Assembly: GCA_035491935.1 (NCBI GenBank)
Contig: DATJJW010000027.1
Location: 1 to 23,078 of the forward strand
Direction of reading: 5' to 3'
Length of the DNA: 23,078 nt
DNA from: DATJJW01 sp035491935
GTDB taxonomy: Bacteria > Pseudomonadota > Alphaproteobacteria > ATCC43930 > CGMCC-115725
Part shown: positions 1 to 7,312 of the stretch, one piece after another
How positions within the stretch are numbered: position 1 is the stretch's first letter
Layout of the letters: each line of letters opens with the position of its first letter
The notes under the pieces: generated by a model
Databases searched by the model: none
What the model was told of the DNA's origin: nothing
The model's input: the letters and a program-made list of their open reading frames with translations, nothing else
Translations under genes and position numbers: made by a program

Positions 1-1
1 G

Positions 2-592
2 CTGCCTTTGACGGTGGGCGGCGTCGCCGTCACGGTGGTGATCACCGACGAATCCGCCAAGCTAAACCTCAACACCGCCCCTGAATCCAACCTGCGCACA
101 CTGATCCAGATCGCGACCGGCATGGACCAGGCCCGTGCCGAGACCCTCGCCCAGGCGATATCCGCCTGGCGCAACGGCAGCCTGACCAAGCCTGCCGCGG
201 CGTCGATACGGGCGGCCTACATTGCGGCCGGCAAACGCTACGCGCCGCCCTTCGAACCGTTCCGCAGCCTGGACGAGCTGGGGTTGGTGCTGGGTATGAA
301 TCCTGAGATCCTGCAACGCCTGACGCCGCATCTCAGCCTTTATGCGCTGGATGCAGGCAGCGCCGCCGATCCGCTGGTGGCGGAAGCGCGCGCGATCGCC
401 GGCCCGGCACCGGCGGCACCGCCCTGGCCGAGGGTTGTCGCCATCGATGCGCTGGCCTATGGCGCCCATGGCACGGCGTTCCGCCGCCAGGCGGTGGTGC
501 GCCTCGATCCCGGCCGCAAGCCGGTCTACACGATCCTCGATTGGTCGCACCGCTGGGGCCCGATGCCGGCCGATAAATTCACGAAAAATTAA
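2..592 (+). CDS. gspK: Type II secretion minor pseudopilin GspK, C-terminal part (5' truncated by window edge)
   Basis: The reading frame is open from base 2 to the TAA at 590-592, giving 196 residues; the start and the N-terminal prepilin helix lie outside the window. GspK is the large minor pseudopilin that caps the T2SS pseudopilus tip with GspI and GspJ in the inner membrane and periplasm. The visible hallmark is the segment DESAKLNLNTA near the beginning, matching the conserved D-x-x-x-x-x-NLN-x-A motif of the family, followed by an alpha-helical domain and a second copy-like segment (FRSLDELGLVLGM) typical of the helix-hairpin-helix-like GspK core. The next gene, gspG, begins 73 bases downstream on the same strand. 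In most T2SS operons gspK follows gspJ and gspG comes much earlier, so the K-then-G order here is unusual. A TTG at 8 is only an internal codon, not the start. Confidence 0.85.
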   Translation: MPLTVGGVAVTVVITDESAKLNLNTAPESNLRTLIQIATGMDQARAETLAQAISAWRNGSLTKPAAASIRAAYIAAGKRYAPPFEPFRSLDELGLVLGMNPEILQRLTPHLSLYALDAGSAADPLVAEARAIAGPAPAAPPWPRVVAIDALAYGAHGTAFRRQAVVRLDPGRKPVYTILDWSHRWGPMPADKFTKN

Positions 593-665
593 CCAAAATG
601 ACAGACCCGACGCAGGTAGAAACGCTCCTATAGCCCGAAACCGCATCAGCAATCGGATAGGACGC

Positions 666-1109
666 ATGACGACCGGTATGAGCCTTCGATCCGATCTGAG
701 AACCAACCGGCGCGAAGCGGGTTTTACCCTGCTCGAACTTCTGGTCGTGCTGGCGATCCTCGGCATGCTGATCGGCCTGGTGGCACCCGCCGTGCTGCAT
801 CAGCTTTCCGGCGCCAAAGACAAGATCGCCCGCCAGTCGATCCAGCGCCTGGCCGGCGTGCTCGACCTCTACGAGCTCGATGTCGGCACCTATCCTGATA
901 CGGATCAGGGGCTGAAGGCGCTGGTCGACAAACCGGCCGATATCGCCAATTGGAACGGCCCATATCTCAAGGGCCGGGGGCTGCCGGAAGACCCTTGGGG
1001 TCACCCTTTCCAGTATCGCCAGCCCAGCGACCGGCCGGGCCATCCCTATGACCTCTACTCGCTCGGCCCCGACGGCAAGGGTCAGTCCGAAAAGATCATG
1101 AACGAGTAG
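666..1109 (+). CDS. gspG: Type II secretion major pseudopilin GspG
   Basis: 147 residues. Major pseudopilin that polymerises into the T2SS pseudopilus after cleavage and N-methylation by the prepilin peptidase encoded just downstream. A basic leader ends in REAG, with cleavage expected between Gly19 and Phe20; Phe20 is followed by TLLELLVVLAILGMLIGLVAP, with the conserved Glu at mature position 5 (Glu24). The C-terminal half has the GspG-type sequence DPWG-x-PFQYR and LYSLGPDGK, which belongs to the calcium-binding loop region of the family. I chose ATG 666 because a purine-rich stretch (ggatagg, about 655-661) precedes it at suitable distance; ATG 678 is an alternative that shortens the leader by four residues. 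The open frame extends further upstream but that part overlaps gspK and lacks family features. The prepilin peptidase follows after 6 bases. Confidence 0.93.
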   Translation: MTTGMSLRSDLRTNRREAGFTLLELLVVLAILGMLIGLVAPAVLHQLSGAKDKIARQSIQRLAGVLDLYELDVGTYPDTDQGLKALVDKPADIANWNGPYLKGRGLPEDPWGHPFQYRQPSDRPGHPYDLYSLGPDGKGQSEKIMNE

Positions 1110-1115
1110 GGCCCC

Positions 1116-1898
1116 ATGACCGATCTCTCGCCCTATCTGCCGCCCCTGCTGACCGCGCCGTTCATCGGCAGCTTCCTGGGCGTGGTCATCCGGCGGCTGC
1201 CGGCGGGCGAGGGTCTGGTGCTGGGCCGTTCGCGCTGCCCGCATTGCACGACCGAACTGGGCGTCGCCGATCTGGTGCCGCTGGCGAGCTGGCTGGCCTT
1301 GCGCGGGCGTTGCCGCCATTGCGGCACCGATCTGGGCTCCTTCTATCCGGCGGTCGAGCTGGCGGCGCTGGCCGTGGCGGCCTCCGTGGTGCTGATCGCC
1401 CCACGCGGCAATGCCTCTCAAGGTGATATCTGGCTCGACTGCGCCATCGGCTGGACGCTGATAGCGCTCGCCTGGATCGATGCCGAGCAATTCGTCCTGC
1501 CCCGCATGTTGACCCTGCCGCTGATGGCGGCCGGTCTGGCCGTAGCGGCGGCCCGAGGTGGCGATGCACTGCTCGATAGCGTGATGGGCGCCACCGCCGG
1601 CTACCTGTCGCTGCGCCTCATCGGCCTGGCATACCGGCGCTTGCGCGGCCGCGACGGGTTGGGGCTGGGCGATGCCGATCTGCTGGCGGCGGCCGGCGCC
1701 TGGCTTGGCTGGCCGCTGCTGCCGGTGCTGATCGCCATCGCCGCCTGCGCCGGGCTCGTCGCCGCGACCGCCGGGCATCTGGCTGGACACCGTATGAATG
1801 CCGCGACCGCCATTCCCTTCGGTCCGTTCCTGGCACTGGCCTTCTGGGGACTCTACCTCGCCATGAATGGCGGCTACATGCCGATGATCGGGAGTTGA
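1116..1898 (+). CDS. gspO: Prepilin peptidase / N-methyltransferase (GspO/PilD family)
   Basis: 260 residues, a polytopic inner-membrane aspartyl protease that removes prepilin leaders and methylates the new N-terminus. The N-terminal segment GSFLGVVIRRLP matches the family GSFLNVVIYRLP. A cytoplasmic domain with two CxxC pairs (Cys41/Cys44 and Cys66/Cys69) should bind zinc, as in bifunctional enzymes. The two catalytic aspartates are visible: Asp122 in AWIDAEQFVLP and Asp186 in GLGLGDADLL. The residue two after the second Asp is usually Lys (GDxK) and is Asp188 here, a small departure. About seven hydrophobic segments follow the zinc domain. It lies 6 bases after gspG and 4 bases before the gspC-like gene, so all are probably co-transcribed. 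The obvious substrate is the GspG encoded next to it, plus GspK and the other minor pseudopilins. Confidence 0.9.
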   Translation: MTDLSPYLPPLLTAPFIGSFLGVVIRRLPAGEGLVLGRSRCPHCTTELGVADLVPLASWLALRGRCRHCGTDLGSFYPAVELAALAVAASVVLIAPRGNASQGDIWLDCAIGWTLIALAWIDAEQFVLPRMLTLPLMAAGLAVAAARGGDALLDSVMGATAGYLSLRLIGLAYRRLRGRDGLGLGDADLLAAAGAWLGWPLLPVLIAIAACAGLVAATAGHLAGHRMNAATAIPFGPFLALAFWGLYLAMNGGYMPMIGS

Positions 1899-1902
1899 GG
1901 TC

Positions 1903-2430
1903 ATGCCGATCCGCCCTGCCTTCCTGATTGCGGTCTCCGCGTCTCTGTGTCTGGCGATCGGCGGCGAGGTGCTGGCCGGCGCGGGCAATATCGGTACGGC
2001 AGGCAATGCCATGCCCATTGCGGCGCATCCCACCAAGCCGGCACAGGCGGCCGTGACCTCGGCAGCCCTGATCCAGCCGATCCTGAGCCGGCCGCTCTTC
2101 GCGCCCTCGCGCCGCCCGCCCGCCGTCGCGGTTGCCGCCAAGCCGCCGCCGCCCGGTCCGATGCCGCCGCCACAGGCACGGCTCGCCGGCACGATCACGA
2201 CCAGTGCGGCCCATGTCGCCTTCTTCGCGCCGACGGGCGGCAAGCCGGTGTCGCTGGAAATCGGCGGCACCATCGCCGGCTGGCAGGTGGTATCGATCTA
2301 TCCCGGCCGGGTCACCTTGCGCGCCGAGGATGGCAGCCTGGTGGTCAAGACCATCGCCGGCACCACGGTGCCGATCGTGGTGAGCGCGCTGCGCAATTGG
2401 AAGCCGCCGGTCTTCCATCTCGAGGAATAG
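1903..2430 (+). CDS. Type II secretion GspC-like inner-membrane protein (HR-domain)
   Basis: 175 residues. A short cytoplasmic N-terminus is followed by one hydrophobic segment (about residues 5-28) that could be a signal anchor or signal peptide. Next comes the motif LIQPILSRPLFAPSRRP (about residues 57-73), which closely resembles the sequence preceding the homology-region (HR) domain of GspC and of short GspC/GspN-like proteins in alphaproteobacterial T2SS loci. A proline-rich linker leads to a compact beta-rich domain (about 90-160: ARLAGTITT, VSLEIGGTIAGWQVVSIYPGRVTLR), which matches the HR fold that contacts GspD in the periplasm. The usual C-terminal PDZ domain or coiled coil is absent. 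The ribosome binding site (gggag/gaggt) overlaps the stop codon of the preceding peptidase gene 4 bases upstream, so translation is probably coupled. It is the last gene of this + strand operon. The GspC-like assignment is by motif; GspN-like is the main alternative. Confidence 0.72.
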   Translation: MPIRPAFLIAVSASLCLAIGGEVLAGAGNIGTAGNAMPIAAHPTKPAQAAVTSAALIQPILSRPLFAPSRRPPAVAVAAKPPPPGPMPPPQARLAGTITTSAAHVAFFAPTGGKPVSLEIGGTIAGWQVVSIYPGRVTLRAEDGSLVVKTIAGTTVPIVVSALRNWKPPVFHLEE

Positions 2431-2432
2431 CG

Positions 2433-2458
2433 GGCGCTCCACCGGCCGGCGGAGCGCC
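2433..2458. terminator. Hairpin between convergent genes, candidate bidirectional terminator
   Basis: An 8-base-pair perfect stem, GGCGCTCC (2433-2440) with GGAGCGCC (2451-2458), and a 10-base loop. It sits 3 bases after the end of the T2SS operon and 30 bases beyond the stop of the convergent small gene. No U-tract follows in either direction, so termination would need to be hairpin- or Rho-assisted. Confidence 0.5.
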
Positions 2459-2488
2459 GAAAGCGCCGATGCAGGATTGTGCCTGCGG

Positions 2489-2950
2489 TCAGGTATTGGC
2501 CGGATTCAGCGAGAGAGACGTATCATAAGACGTCGAAATCAGGCCATCGTCGCCGACGAAGCTTTGATGGTCGGTATAAGAGGCGGGGCCGATCTGGCCA
2601 TTCGTGCTGCTCTCTTGCGCGAGCAACAGGAAGTTGTGCAGGGAGTCGGCATAGGACGTCTGCTGCATGGACGCCGCCGCTGTCTCTTCCTTCTGCACTT
2701 GCTCCGCAGAGAAGGGAATCATCTGTCCGTCGGCGTCCATCCTGCCAACCGCGATGAGGCTCTCCCCCTTGAAGGTGCCTGAAAGCTGCATGTCGCCGGC
2801 GGCCCCCGATCCCGCAACGGTCGAGCCGTCGGCACCCATCGCCGCGTTCAGCGCGACATCGAAGCTGGGACCGCTCCGATACTGGCCAAGCGCCGCATTT
2901 TCCAACGCCTGCATCTGCGCCGACAGCGCACCGGACGCTCCTACTTGCAT
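2489..2950 (-). CDS. Orphan hypothetical protein, 153 residues
   Basis: I do not recognise this protein. The frame is open up to 3079, but the ATG at 2950 is preceded by a strong ribosome binding site (AGGAG, about 7 bases upstream), while the longer version would begin with a cysteine-rich stretch without an obvious binding site. The 153-residue product starts MQVGASGALSAQMQALENAALG, an Ala/Gln-rich helix. A Gly/Ala-rich middle follows (about 35-60), then a segment with Phe/Met (GRMDADGQMIPFSAEQVQ), a helix (SYADSLHNFLLLAQES), and a Ser/Thr/Asn-rich end. There is no signal peptide, no membrane segment and no cysteine, so it is probably soluble and acidic. It stands alone between the convergent T2SS operon and the metal-ATPase operon, with hairpins on both sides. 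A palindrome (2975-2985) lies just upstream and may be an operator. It is probably a real gene on the strength of the binding site and plausible composition. Confidence 0.6.
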   Translation of the reverse strand: MQVGASGALSAQMQALENAALGQYRSGPSFDVALNAAMGADGSTVAGSGAAGDMQLSGTFKGESLIAVGRMDADGQMIPFSAEQVQKEETAAASMQQTSYADSLHNFLLLAQESSTNGQIGPASYTDHQSFVGDDGLISTSYDTSLSLNPANT

Positions 2951-2974
2951 TCCGCCTCTCCTGCTGGTTGCATC

Positions 2975-2985
2975 GTATCCGATAC
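2975..2985. promoter_or_regulatory. Palindrome upstream of orphan gene, candidate operator
   Basis: GTATCCGATAC is an 11-base inverted repeat (GTATC, one central base, GATAC), 25 bases upstream of the ATG at 2950. Nearby, CAAGCG occurs as a direct repeat with CATG between the copies (about 2985-3000). On the - strand, TTGGCA at about 3006-3011 could serve as a -35 element. The position fits an operator over a promoter. I cannot name the regulator. Confidence 0.3.
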
Positions 2986-3093
2986 AAGCGCATGCAAGCG
3001 GTATGCCAATCCGCATCTGTGGTTTAGCGCGGAAGAGCGCGAAGCACGACCTGCCCATGGAGCAGAAACTGCCCGGCAACGCGGCACCATTTG

Positions 3094-3146
3094 CCTAGAG
3101 CACGATGATTTCAGGTCGGGTCGACCTGATCGGATCGGGCTCTAGG
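3094..3146 (-). terminator. Large imperfect inverted repeat ending the SPFH/metal-ATPase operon; possible dispersed palindromic repeat
   Basis: Outer arms CCTAGAGC (3094-3101) and GCTCTAGG (3139-3146) are perfectly complementary. The inner arms TCAGGTCG (3111-3118) and CGACCTGA (3122-3129) are also perfect, around a 3-base loop. The middle (CGAT at 3103-3106 against ATCG) pairs imperfectly. The stop codon of the P-type ATPase lies inside the right arm. The overall look, including TAGAGC at the end, is that of short palindromic elements that occur in many copies in alphaproteobacterial genomes; it could act as the operon terminator. Confidence 0.6.
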
Positions 3147-5109
3147 CTGCCGCTTCCTCCATCTCGACCGCGTCCGGGTCATCGCGGGTCTCGTCGAACA
3201 GCAGCAGGCGGCCGGCATTGGCCATGCCGATGAATGTCGAGAGGTTGTGGAAGACCGCCGCGATGATGGCGCCTTCCGCCCCCAGCACGCCGGCCGAAGC
3301 CAGTGCGATCAGGATGATGGTCCAGCCAAGCCCGATCGCGACATTGACATGGATGGTGCGCCGGCACCGGCGGCTCAATCGAATGCAGGTGCCGAGGCGA
3401 CGCAGATCGCTGGTCATGAGTACGAGATCGGCCGAGGCCAGCGCCACATCGGTACCCTGGGCGCCCATGGCGACGCCGACCGCGCCGACCTTCAAGGCCA
3501 GCGTGTCGTTGATGCCGTCGCCGACGACCATCGGACGGTAACCCTGGCTTATCTCCGACAGGACTCGGGCCATCTTCTGCTCCGGCAGCGCCTCGGCCGC
3601 GATGTCGGTGATGCCGAGCTGGGCGCCGACCCGTTCGGCGACCCGGCGGCGATCGCCGGTCAGCAGCACCTGGCGGGTGAGGCCGAGACGGCGCAGGCCG
3701 GCAAGGGCGCTCGCTGCCTCTTCGCGCGGCTCGTCGGCCAGCAGGATCCAGCCGAGGAAGCGGCCGCCCAGCGCGAGACCGGCGATCGGCCCGTCATGAT
3801 CGGGCGGCGGCGGCGCCGGGATCTCCAGGCTGGCGAACAGCTCCGGCCGGCCCAGCACCGTCTGGCGGCCGGAGATATGGGCGACGACGCCGAAACCGCG
3901 TTCCTCGCGTAAGGAATCAATGGCCAGCCGATCCTCGATCTCGACCAGTGCCGCCAGCGCGCGGCTCACCGGATGGGAGCTGGCGGCCCCCAGGCTGGCG
4001 GCCAGGCGCAGCATATCGCCCTGGCGCAAGTCACCAGTCGCCTCGATGGCGACGACGCTCAGTTCGCCCACGGTGAGCGTGCCGGTCTTGTCGAAGACGA
4101 CCGAGGTCACCTCCGCCAGATGTTCGAGGAAGGCCGAGCCCTTGATCAGGATGCCGTGGCGGGCCGCGACCGCGATGGCGGCGATGGCGGTTGCCGGTGC
4201 CGCCAGAACCAGCGCGCAGGGGCATGATGCCACCAGCACCGCCAGCATCGCCGCGGTGTTGCCGGTCGCGAACCAGACACCGGCGGCGATGATCAGCACC
4301 AGCGCCAGATATTGTGCGGCATAATGCTCCAGGAGCCGCGTCACCGGCGGCTTGGCATCTTCCGCCGTCTTCATCAGGGCGATGATCTTGCCCAGCGTCG
4401 TCTCCTGCCCCAGCCGCGTCACCTCGACGACCAGGCGGCCATCGAGATTGATCGAACCGGCCAGCGCCATCTCGCTGGGACCGACATCGAGCGGTACGGA
4501 TTCACCGGTGAGCGAGGCCATGTCGAGGCTGGAATGGCCGTCGAGGATGACGCCGTCGGCCGGCACCCGATCGCCGGCACGCAGCTCGATCTGCTCGCCG
4601 AGCTTGAGGTCGCGGCTGGCGATGCTCTCGACGCTGCCATCGGCCAGGATGCGCCGGGCGCTGCTCTCCACCAGCTGGCCGAGCGCATTGATCGCCTCGC
4701 GCGAGCCGAGCAGGCTGCGCTCCTCCAACACATGGCCGATGATCATGACGATCGGCAGGATGGCCGCGGTCATCAGATCGCCCGTGGCCCAGGCGGCGAT
4801 GAGCGCGATCGCGACCAATTGGTCGGTGATGCCGTGCAAGCTCGGACGCCGCAGGCTTTCCCAGGCCGCCGACAACACCGGCACGGCGACCAGGGCGGCG
4901 GCACCGCCGGCCACCAGATCGGCGATCTCGGCCTTGTCCGGGAAGGCCAGACGCCAGATGACGGCGATCACCAGCATGCCGGCGGCGACCATCGACAGGG
5001 TCAGCCTGAGCGCCAGCGACCAGCGCTCGCCCAGGCGCAGGAGCCAGTGGCGCTCGCCTGAGGCGGCCGCGTTTTGTCCTGGCAGGCGGTCGGAAGCGAT
5101 ATCGGTCAT
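3142..5109 (-). CDS. P1B-type heavy-metal-translocating ATPase without N-terminal HMA domain
   Basis: 655 residues, an inner-membrane ATP-driven exporter of a transition metal. The expected P1B-ATPase features occur in order: four N-terminal hydrophobic segments (about 33-128), the actuator motif TGES (201-204), the metal-site motif CPC in the sixth helix (SCPCAL, Cys296/Cys298), the phosphorylation motif DKTGT (Asp340), the P1B-specific His-Pro (379-380), TGD (484-486) and GDGIND (530-535). Two helices close the protein. The N-terminus lacks any GMxCxxC metal-binding domain or His-rich stretch. The last helix carries HNLSTFIGMAN, unlike the Met-Ser-Ser of Cu+ pumps or the Asp-Gly pattern of Zn2+/Cd2+ pumps, so the metal cannot be assigned safely; Mn2+ or Zn2+ pumps of the mycobacterial CtpC kind are worth comparing. 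It is the last gene of a four-gene operon and overlaps the preceding SPFH gene by 4 bases, so it is translationally coupled to it. Confidence 0.93.
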   Translation of the reverse strand: MTDIASDRLPGQNAAASGERHWLLRLGERWSLALRLTLSMVAAGMLVIAVIWRLAFPDKAEIADLVAGGAAALVAVPVLSAAWESLRRPSLHGITDQLVAIALIAAWATGDLMTAAILPIVMIIGHVLEERSLLGSREAINALGQLVESSARRILADGSVESIASRDLKLGEQIELRAGDRVPADGVILDGHSSLDMASLTGESVPLDVGPSEMALAGSINLDGRLVVEVTRLGQETTLGKIIALMKTAEDAKPPVTRLLEHYAAQYLALVLIIAAGVWFATGNTAAMLAVLVASCPCALVLAAPATAIAAIAVAARHGILIKGSAFLEHLAEVTSVVFDKTGTLTVGELSVVAIEATGDLRQGDMLRLAASLGAASSHPVSRALAALVEIEDRLAIDSLREERGFGVVAHISGRQTVLGRPELFASLEIPAPPPPDHDGPIAGLALGGRFLGWILLADEPREEAASALAGLRRLGLTRQVLLTGDRRRVAERVGAQLGITDIAAEALPEQKMARVLSEISQGYRPMVVGDGINDTLALKVGAVGVAMGAQGTDVALASADLVLMTSDLRRLGTCIRLSRRCRRTIHVNVAIGLGWTIILIALASAGVLGAEGAIIAAVFHNLSTFIGMANAGRLLLFDETRDDPDAVEMEEAAA

Positions 5110-6251
5110 TGGGCAGGCCCCGGAACGATGAGATGCTGGCCGCCGCGCGTGTCGACGGCGGTGACGCCGCCGATCTGCTTCATGATCGCGCCGATGCGGT
5201 CGTGATAGGTCTGCGCCATGAGGTCGGCGCGGTCGGCTTCGGTGCTGCGCGCCTCCAACGCCGTGATCGTCGCGGTGTCGGCGATGGCGCTGCGCAGCTT
5301 CTCCTCGGCCGCGGCATGGGCCTCGGTCAGGATCTGGTCACGCACCTGCTGGGCTTCCTGGCCGATGCGCGTGGCGTCGGTGCGCGCCGCCGCCGCCTCC
5401 TGATCCGCCGTCTGGCTGGCGGTCAGCACATCGTCGAAGGCGGCCTTCGCCACCGGCGGCAGCAGCGCCACGATATCGACGCGCGACAGCTCGACGCCAA
5501 GATCGGTGCCCTGGCGCCGCAAATCGGCCAGCCGCCGATTGATCGCCGCGACCAAGTCGTTGCGTAAGGCCAGGCGCCGGGCCGAGGCATCGCCGATATC
5601 GCCGCCACCTTGGTCCGGCCGGGCGACCAGGAAGTCGTCGAGATCCCGCGAGGCGGCCAGCTGCACGCTGGCGGCAAGGTAGAGCCGGCGCAGCGCCGGC
5701 TGCACATGGGTCTCGGCCAGCATATAGGCCGCCGGGTTGGTGATCTCGTAGAACAGCGTCGTATCCAGCTCGACCACGCTGCCATCGCCGGTCAGGAAAT
5801 AGCCGGCATTATCGGCATCCTTCTGCGGGCGCAGCTGGATCACGTCGTCATTGGGCGTGATCTGAAGATCGGTTTCGGGCGAGGGGGTGTTGGCCGGCAC
5901 GGCGGCGGAATTCAGCTTCTCCGCCTGGAACGGCATTTTGCTCTCGGAGGCCACGGTATCCGGCCCCTCGCTCACGCGCAGGCTCAATTGCCGCTCGCGC
6001 GCCGGCAGCAATCGCACCTGCTCGATCGGACTCGGCCAGGCCAGCAGCAGCCCCGAATCCCGCACCCGGTCGACCCGGCCGAAGCGTTCGACCACCGCCC
6101 GGCTGTCCGAGGGCACCGGCCGGATATTGCCGGTCGCCCAGACCACCGCCAGCACGCCCACCGCCAGATAAAGCGCGCGGAAGGCCAGTTTCACCGATTG
6201 CGCGACCGGGCCGTCCAGCCCATCGCGCGGAGAGACGGTCTCGACGCTCAT
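5106..6251 (-). CDS. SPFH/Band 7 protein, HflK/HflC-like (third SPFH gene of the operon)
   Basis: 381 residues. A short cytoplasmic N-terminus, one transmembrane helix (about 22-40) and then a periplasmic SPFH domain beginning VPSDSRAVVERFGRVDRVRDSGLLLAWPSPIEQVRLLP, which is the usual opening of HflK/HflC and stomatin-like domains (exposed to a high-lying AVVERFG strand, then GLxxxxPxP). A domain segment VELDTTLFYEITNPAAYML (about 156-175) matches the core R/Y-x-I/V-x-D-P strand. An Ala/Glu/Arg-rich helix (about 285-355) should form the coiled coil by which SPFH proteins assemble into rings. It ends GGQHLIVPGPAQ, similar to HflC tails. It overlaps both neighbours by 4 bases (ATGA). Compared with classic HflK it has an extra stretch of about 40 residues after the first strands. 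Its partner in hetero-oligomers is presumably the HflC-like protein encoded immediately upstream. A generic FtsH-modulator role is possible but not shown. Confidence 0.88.
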   Translation of the reverse strand: MSVETVSPRDGLDGPVAQSVKLAFRALYLAVGVLAVVWATGNIRPVPSDSRAVVERFGRVDRVRDSGLLLAWPSPIEQVRLLPARERQLSLRVSEGPDTVASESKMPFQAEKLNSAAVPANTPSPETDLQITPNDDVIQLRPQKDADNAGYFLTGDGSVVELDTTLFYEITNPAAYMLAETHVQPALRRLYLAASVQLAASRDLDDFLVARPDQGGGDIGDASARRLALRNDLVAAINRRLADLRRQGTDLGVELSRVDIVALLPPVAKAAFDDVLTASQTADQEAAAARTDATRIGQEAQQVRDQILTEAHAAAEEKLRSAIADTATITALEARSTEADRADLMAQTYHDRIGAIMKQIGGVTAVDTRGGQHLIVPGPAQ

Positions 6252-7312
6252 GGCAGGTCAGCCCTGGGCTTGCCGCCCTTGGGCGCCGGAGACATGAGCT
6301 TGCCCCCCGGCACCCCGGCGGAGGTGGTGCAGGCGCCCTGCTGCGGCAGGGCCTCCGGCGGGCCCTGGACCAGGACGTTGAAGGGCGCGGCATCGGTGCG
6401 CAGCACCAGCCGGGTCTTCGGCCCCACCACGGCGCTCACCGTGTCGAGCGAGCGCAGCATGGTGTAGAGCGCCGGATCGGCATTATAGGCCTTGGCATAG
6501 ATCTCGGCCGCCTTGCGCCGGGAATCCGCTTCGATCGAAGCCGCCTGCGCCTGTGCCTGCGCCTCGGTGATATGGGCGTCGCGCTGAGCGTCGGAGCGGA
6601 TCTGGGCCGCGACCCGCAGGCCCTCCGCCGTGCGCTGGGCCGCCACGGTCTCACGTTCCGACCGCATGCGCGCCACCGTCGCCGCCAGGGTCTGGGCCGG
6701 CAGGCTGAGGCGTTCGACGCCGACCTGGTCGATGGTGACGCCGTAGATGTCGAGGATCTGCTTGGCGGCGTTGGCCTGCAATTGCCGCTCGAACTCGCCC
6801 AGCTTCACCTTGTTCGTGTCGGTGTTGACCAGCCCGTTCAAGTCGAAATTGCTCGCGGTGATCTGCAGCGCCGAGCCGATGAAGCTGCGCAGCTGGCGCG
6901 CGGCGCCATCCGGGTCGTTCGAGACCGTGCGCAGGAACTGCTTGATGTGCCGGGGATCGGCCGGCACACGCCAGGCGACATAGGCCTGGACCAGGATACG
7001 CAGCCCGTCACGCGTGCCGACATCCTGCAGCCCGCTCGACGTGGTCAGCAGCCTGAGATCGACCGGGATCGTACCCTCGATCGGCGCCGGCAGCTTCCAG
7101 GCGAGGCCCGGCGTGGTCAGCACCCGCACCGGCTTGCCGAATTCGGTGATGACGACGGCCTGGCCGGCGCCGACCATGACCAGGCAGGACATGGCGACCG
7201 CGCCCAGCACGATCAGCAGCGCCAGGCCATAACGCACGAACTGGCGCAGACTGCCCAGACGATAGGGCCGGGCCGCTTCCAGCCCGAGATCGATGTCGTC
7301 GCGACTGGTCAT
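6248..7312 (-). CDS. SPFH/Band 7 protein, HflC-like (second SPFH gene of the operon)
   Basis: 354 residues. A single transmembrane helix (about 29-49) precedes an SPFH domain starting VGAGQAVVITEFGKPVRVLTTPGLAWKLPAPIEGTIPVDLRL, the standard strand pattern of HflC. Next are VQAYVAWRV-ADPRHIKQFL (domain core), FERQLQANAAKQILDIYGVTIDQVGVERLSLP (the characteristic end of the SPFH domain), and an Arg/Ala/Glu-rich helix (about 215-285, ARMRSERETVAAQRTAEG) as in HflC. The last 40 residues are a Pro/Gly-rich tail with one Cys, absent from canonical HflC. The family assembles into cage-like membrane rings that can enclose FtsH. The start ATG at 7312 overlaps the stop of the upstream gene (ATGA) and has a GGAGGGG ribosome binding site about 9 bases upstream. 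It is not near hflX or hfq, the usual neighbours of housekeeping hflKC. Confidence 0.9.
   Translation of the reverse strand: MTSRDDIDLGLEAARPYRLGSLRQFVRYGLALLIVLGAVAMSCLVMVGAGQAVVITEFGKPVRVLTTPGLAWKLPAPIEGTIPVDLRLLTTSSGLQDVGTRDGLRILVQAYVAWRVPADPRHIKQFLRTVSNDPDGAARQLRSFIGSALQITASNFDLNGLVNTDTNKVKLGEFERQLQANAAKQILDIYGVTIDQVGVERLSLPAQTLAATVARMRSERETVAAQRTAEGLRVAAQIRSDAQRDAHITEAQAQAQAASIEADSRRKAAEIYAKAYNADPALYTMLRSLDTVSAVVGPKTRLVLRTDAAPFNVLVQGPPEALPQQGACTTSAGVPGGKLMSPAPKGGKPRADLP

Noticed and set aside
598..633. 11-codon ORF between gspK and gspG
   Set aside because: No ribosome binding site and no supporting feature; such short frames are expected by chance.
579..2273. Long antisense open frame (564 codons) opposite the T2SS genes, and a similar one at 62-766
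   Set aside because: Composition is rich in Arg, Gln, Gly and His as expected from the reverse frame of GC-rich genes. The + strand genes there have clear T2SS motifs.
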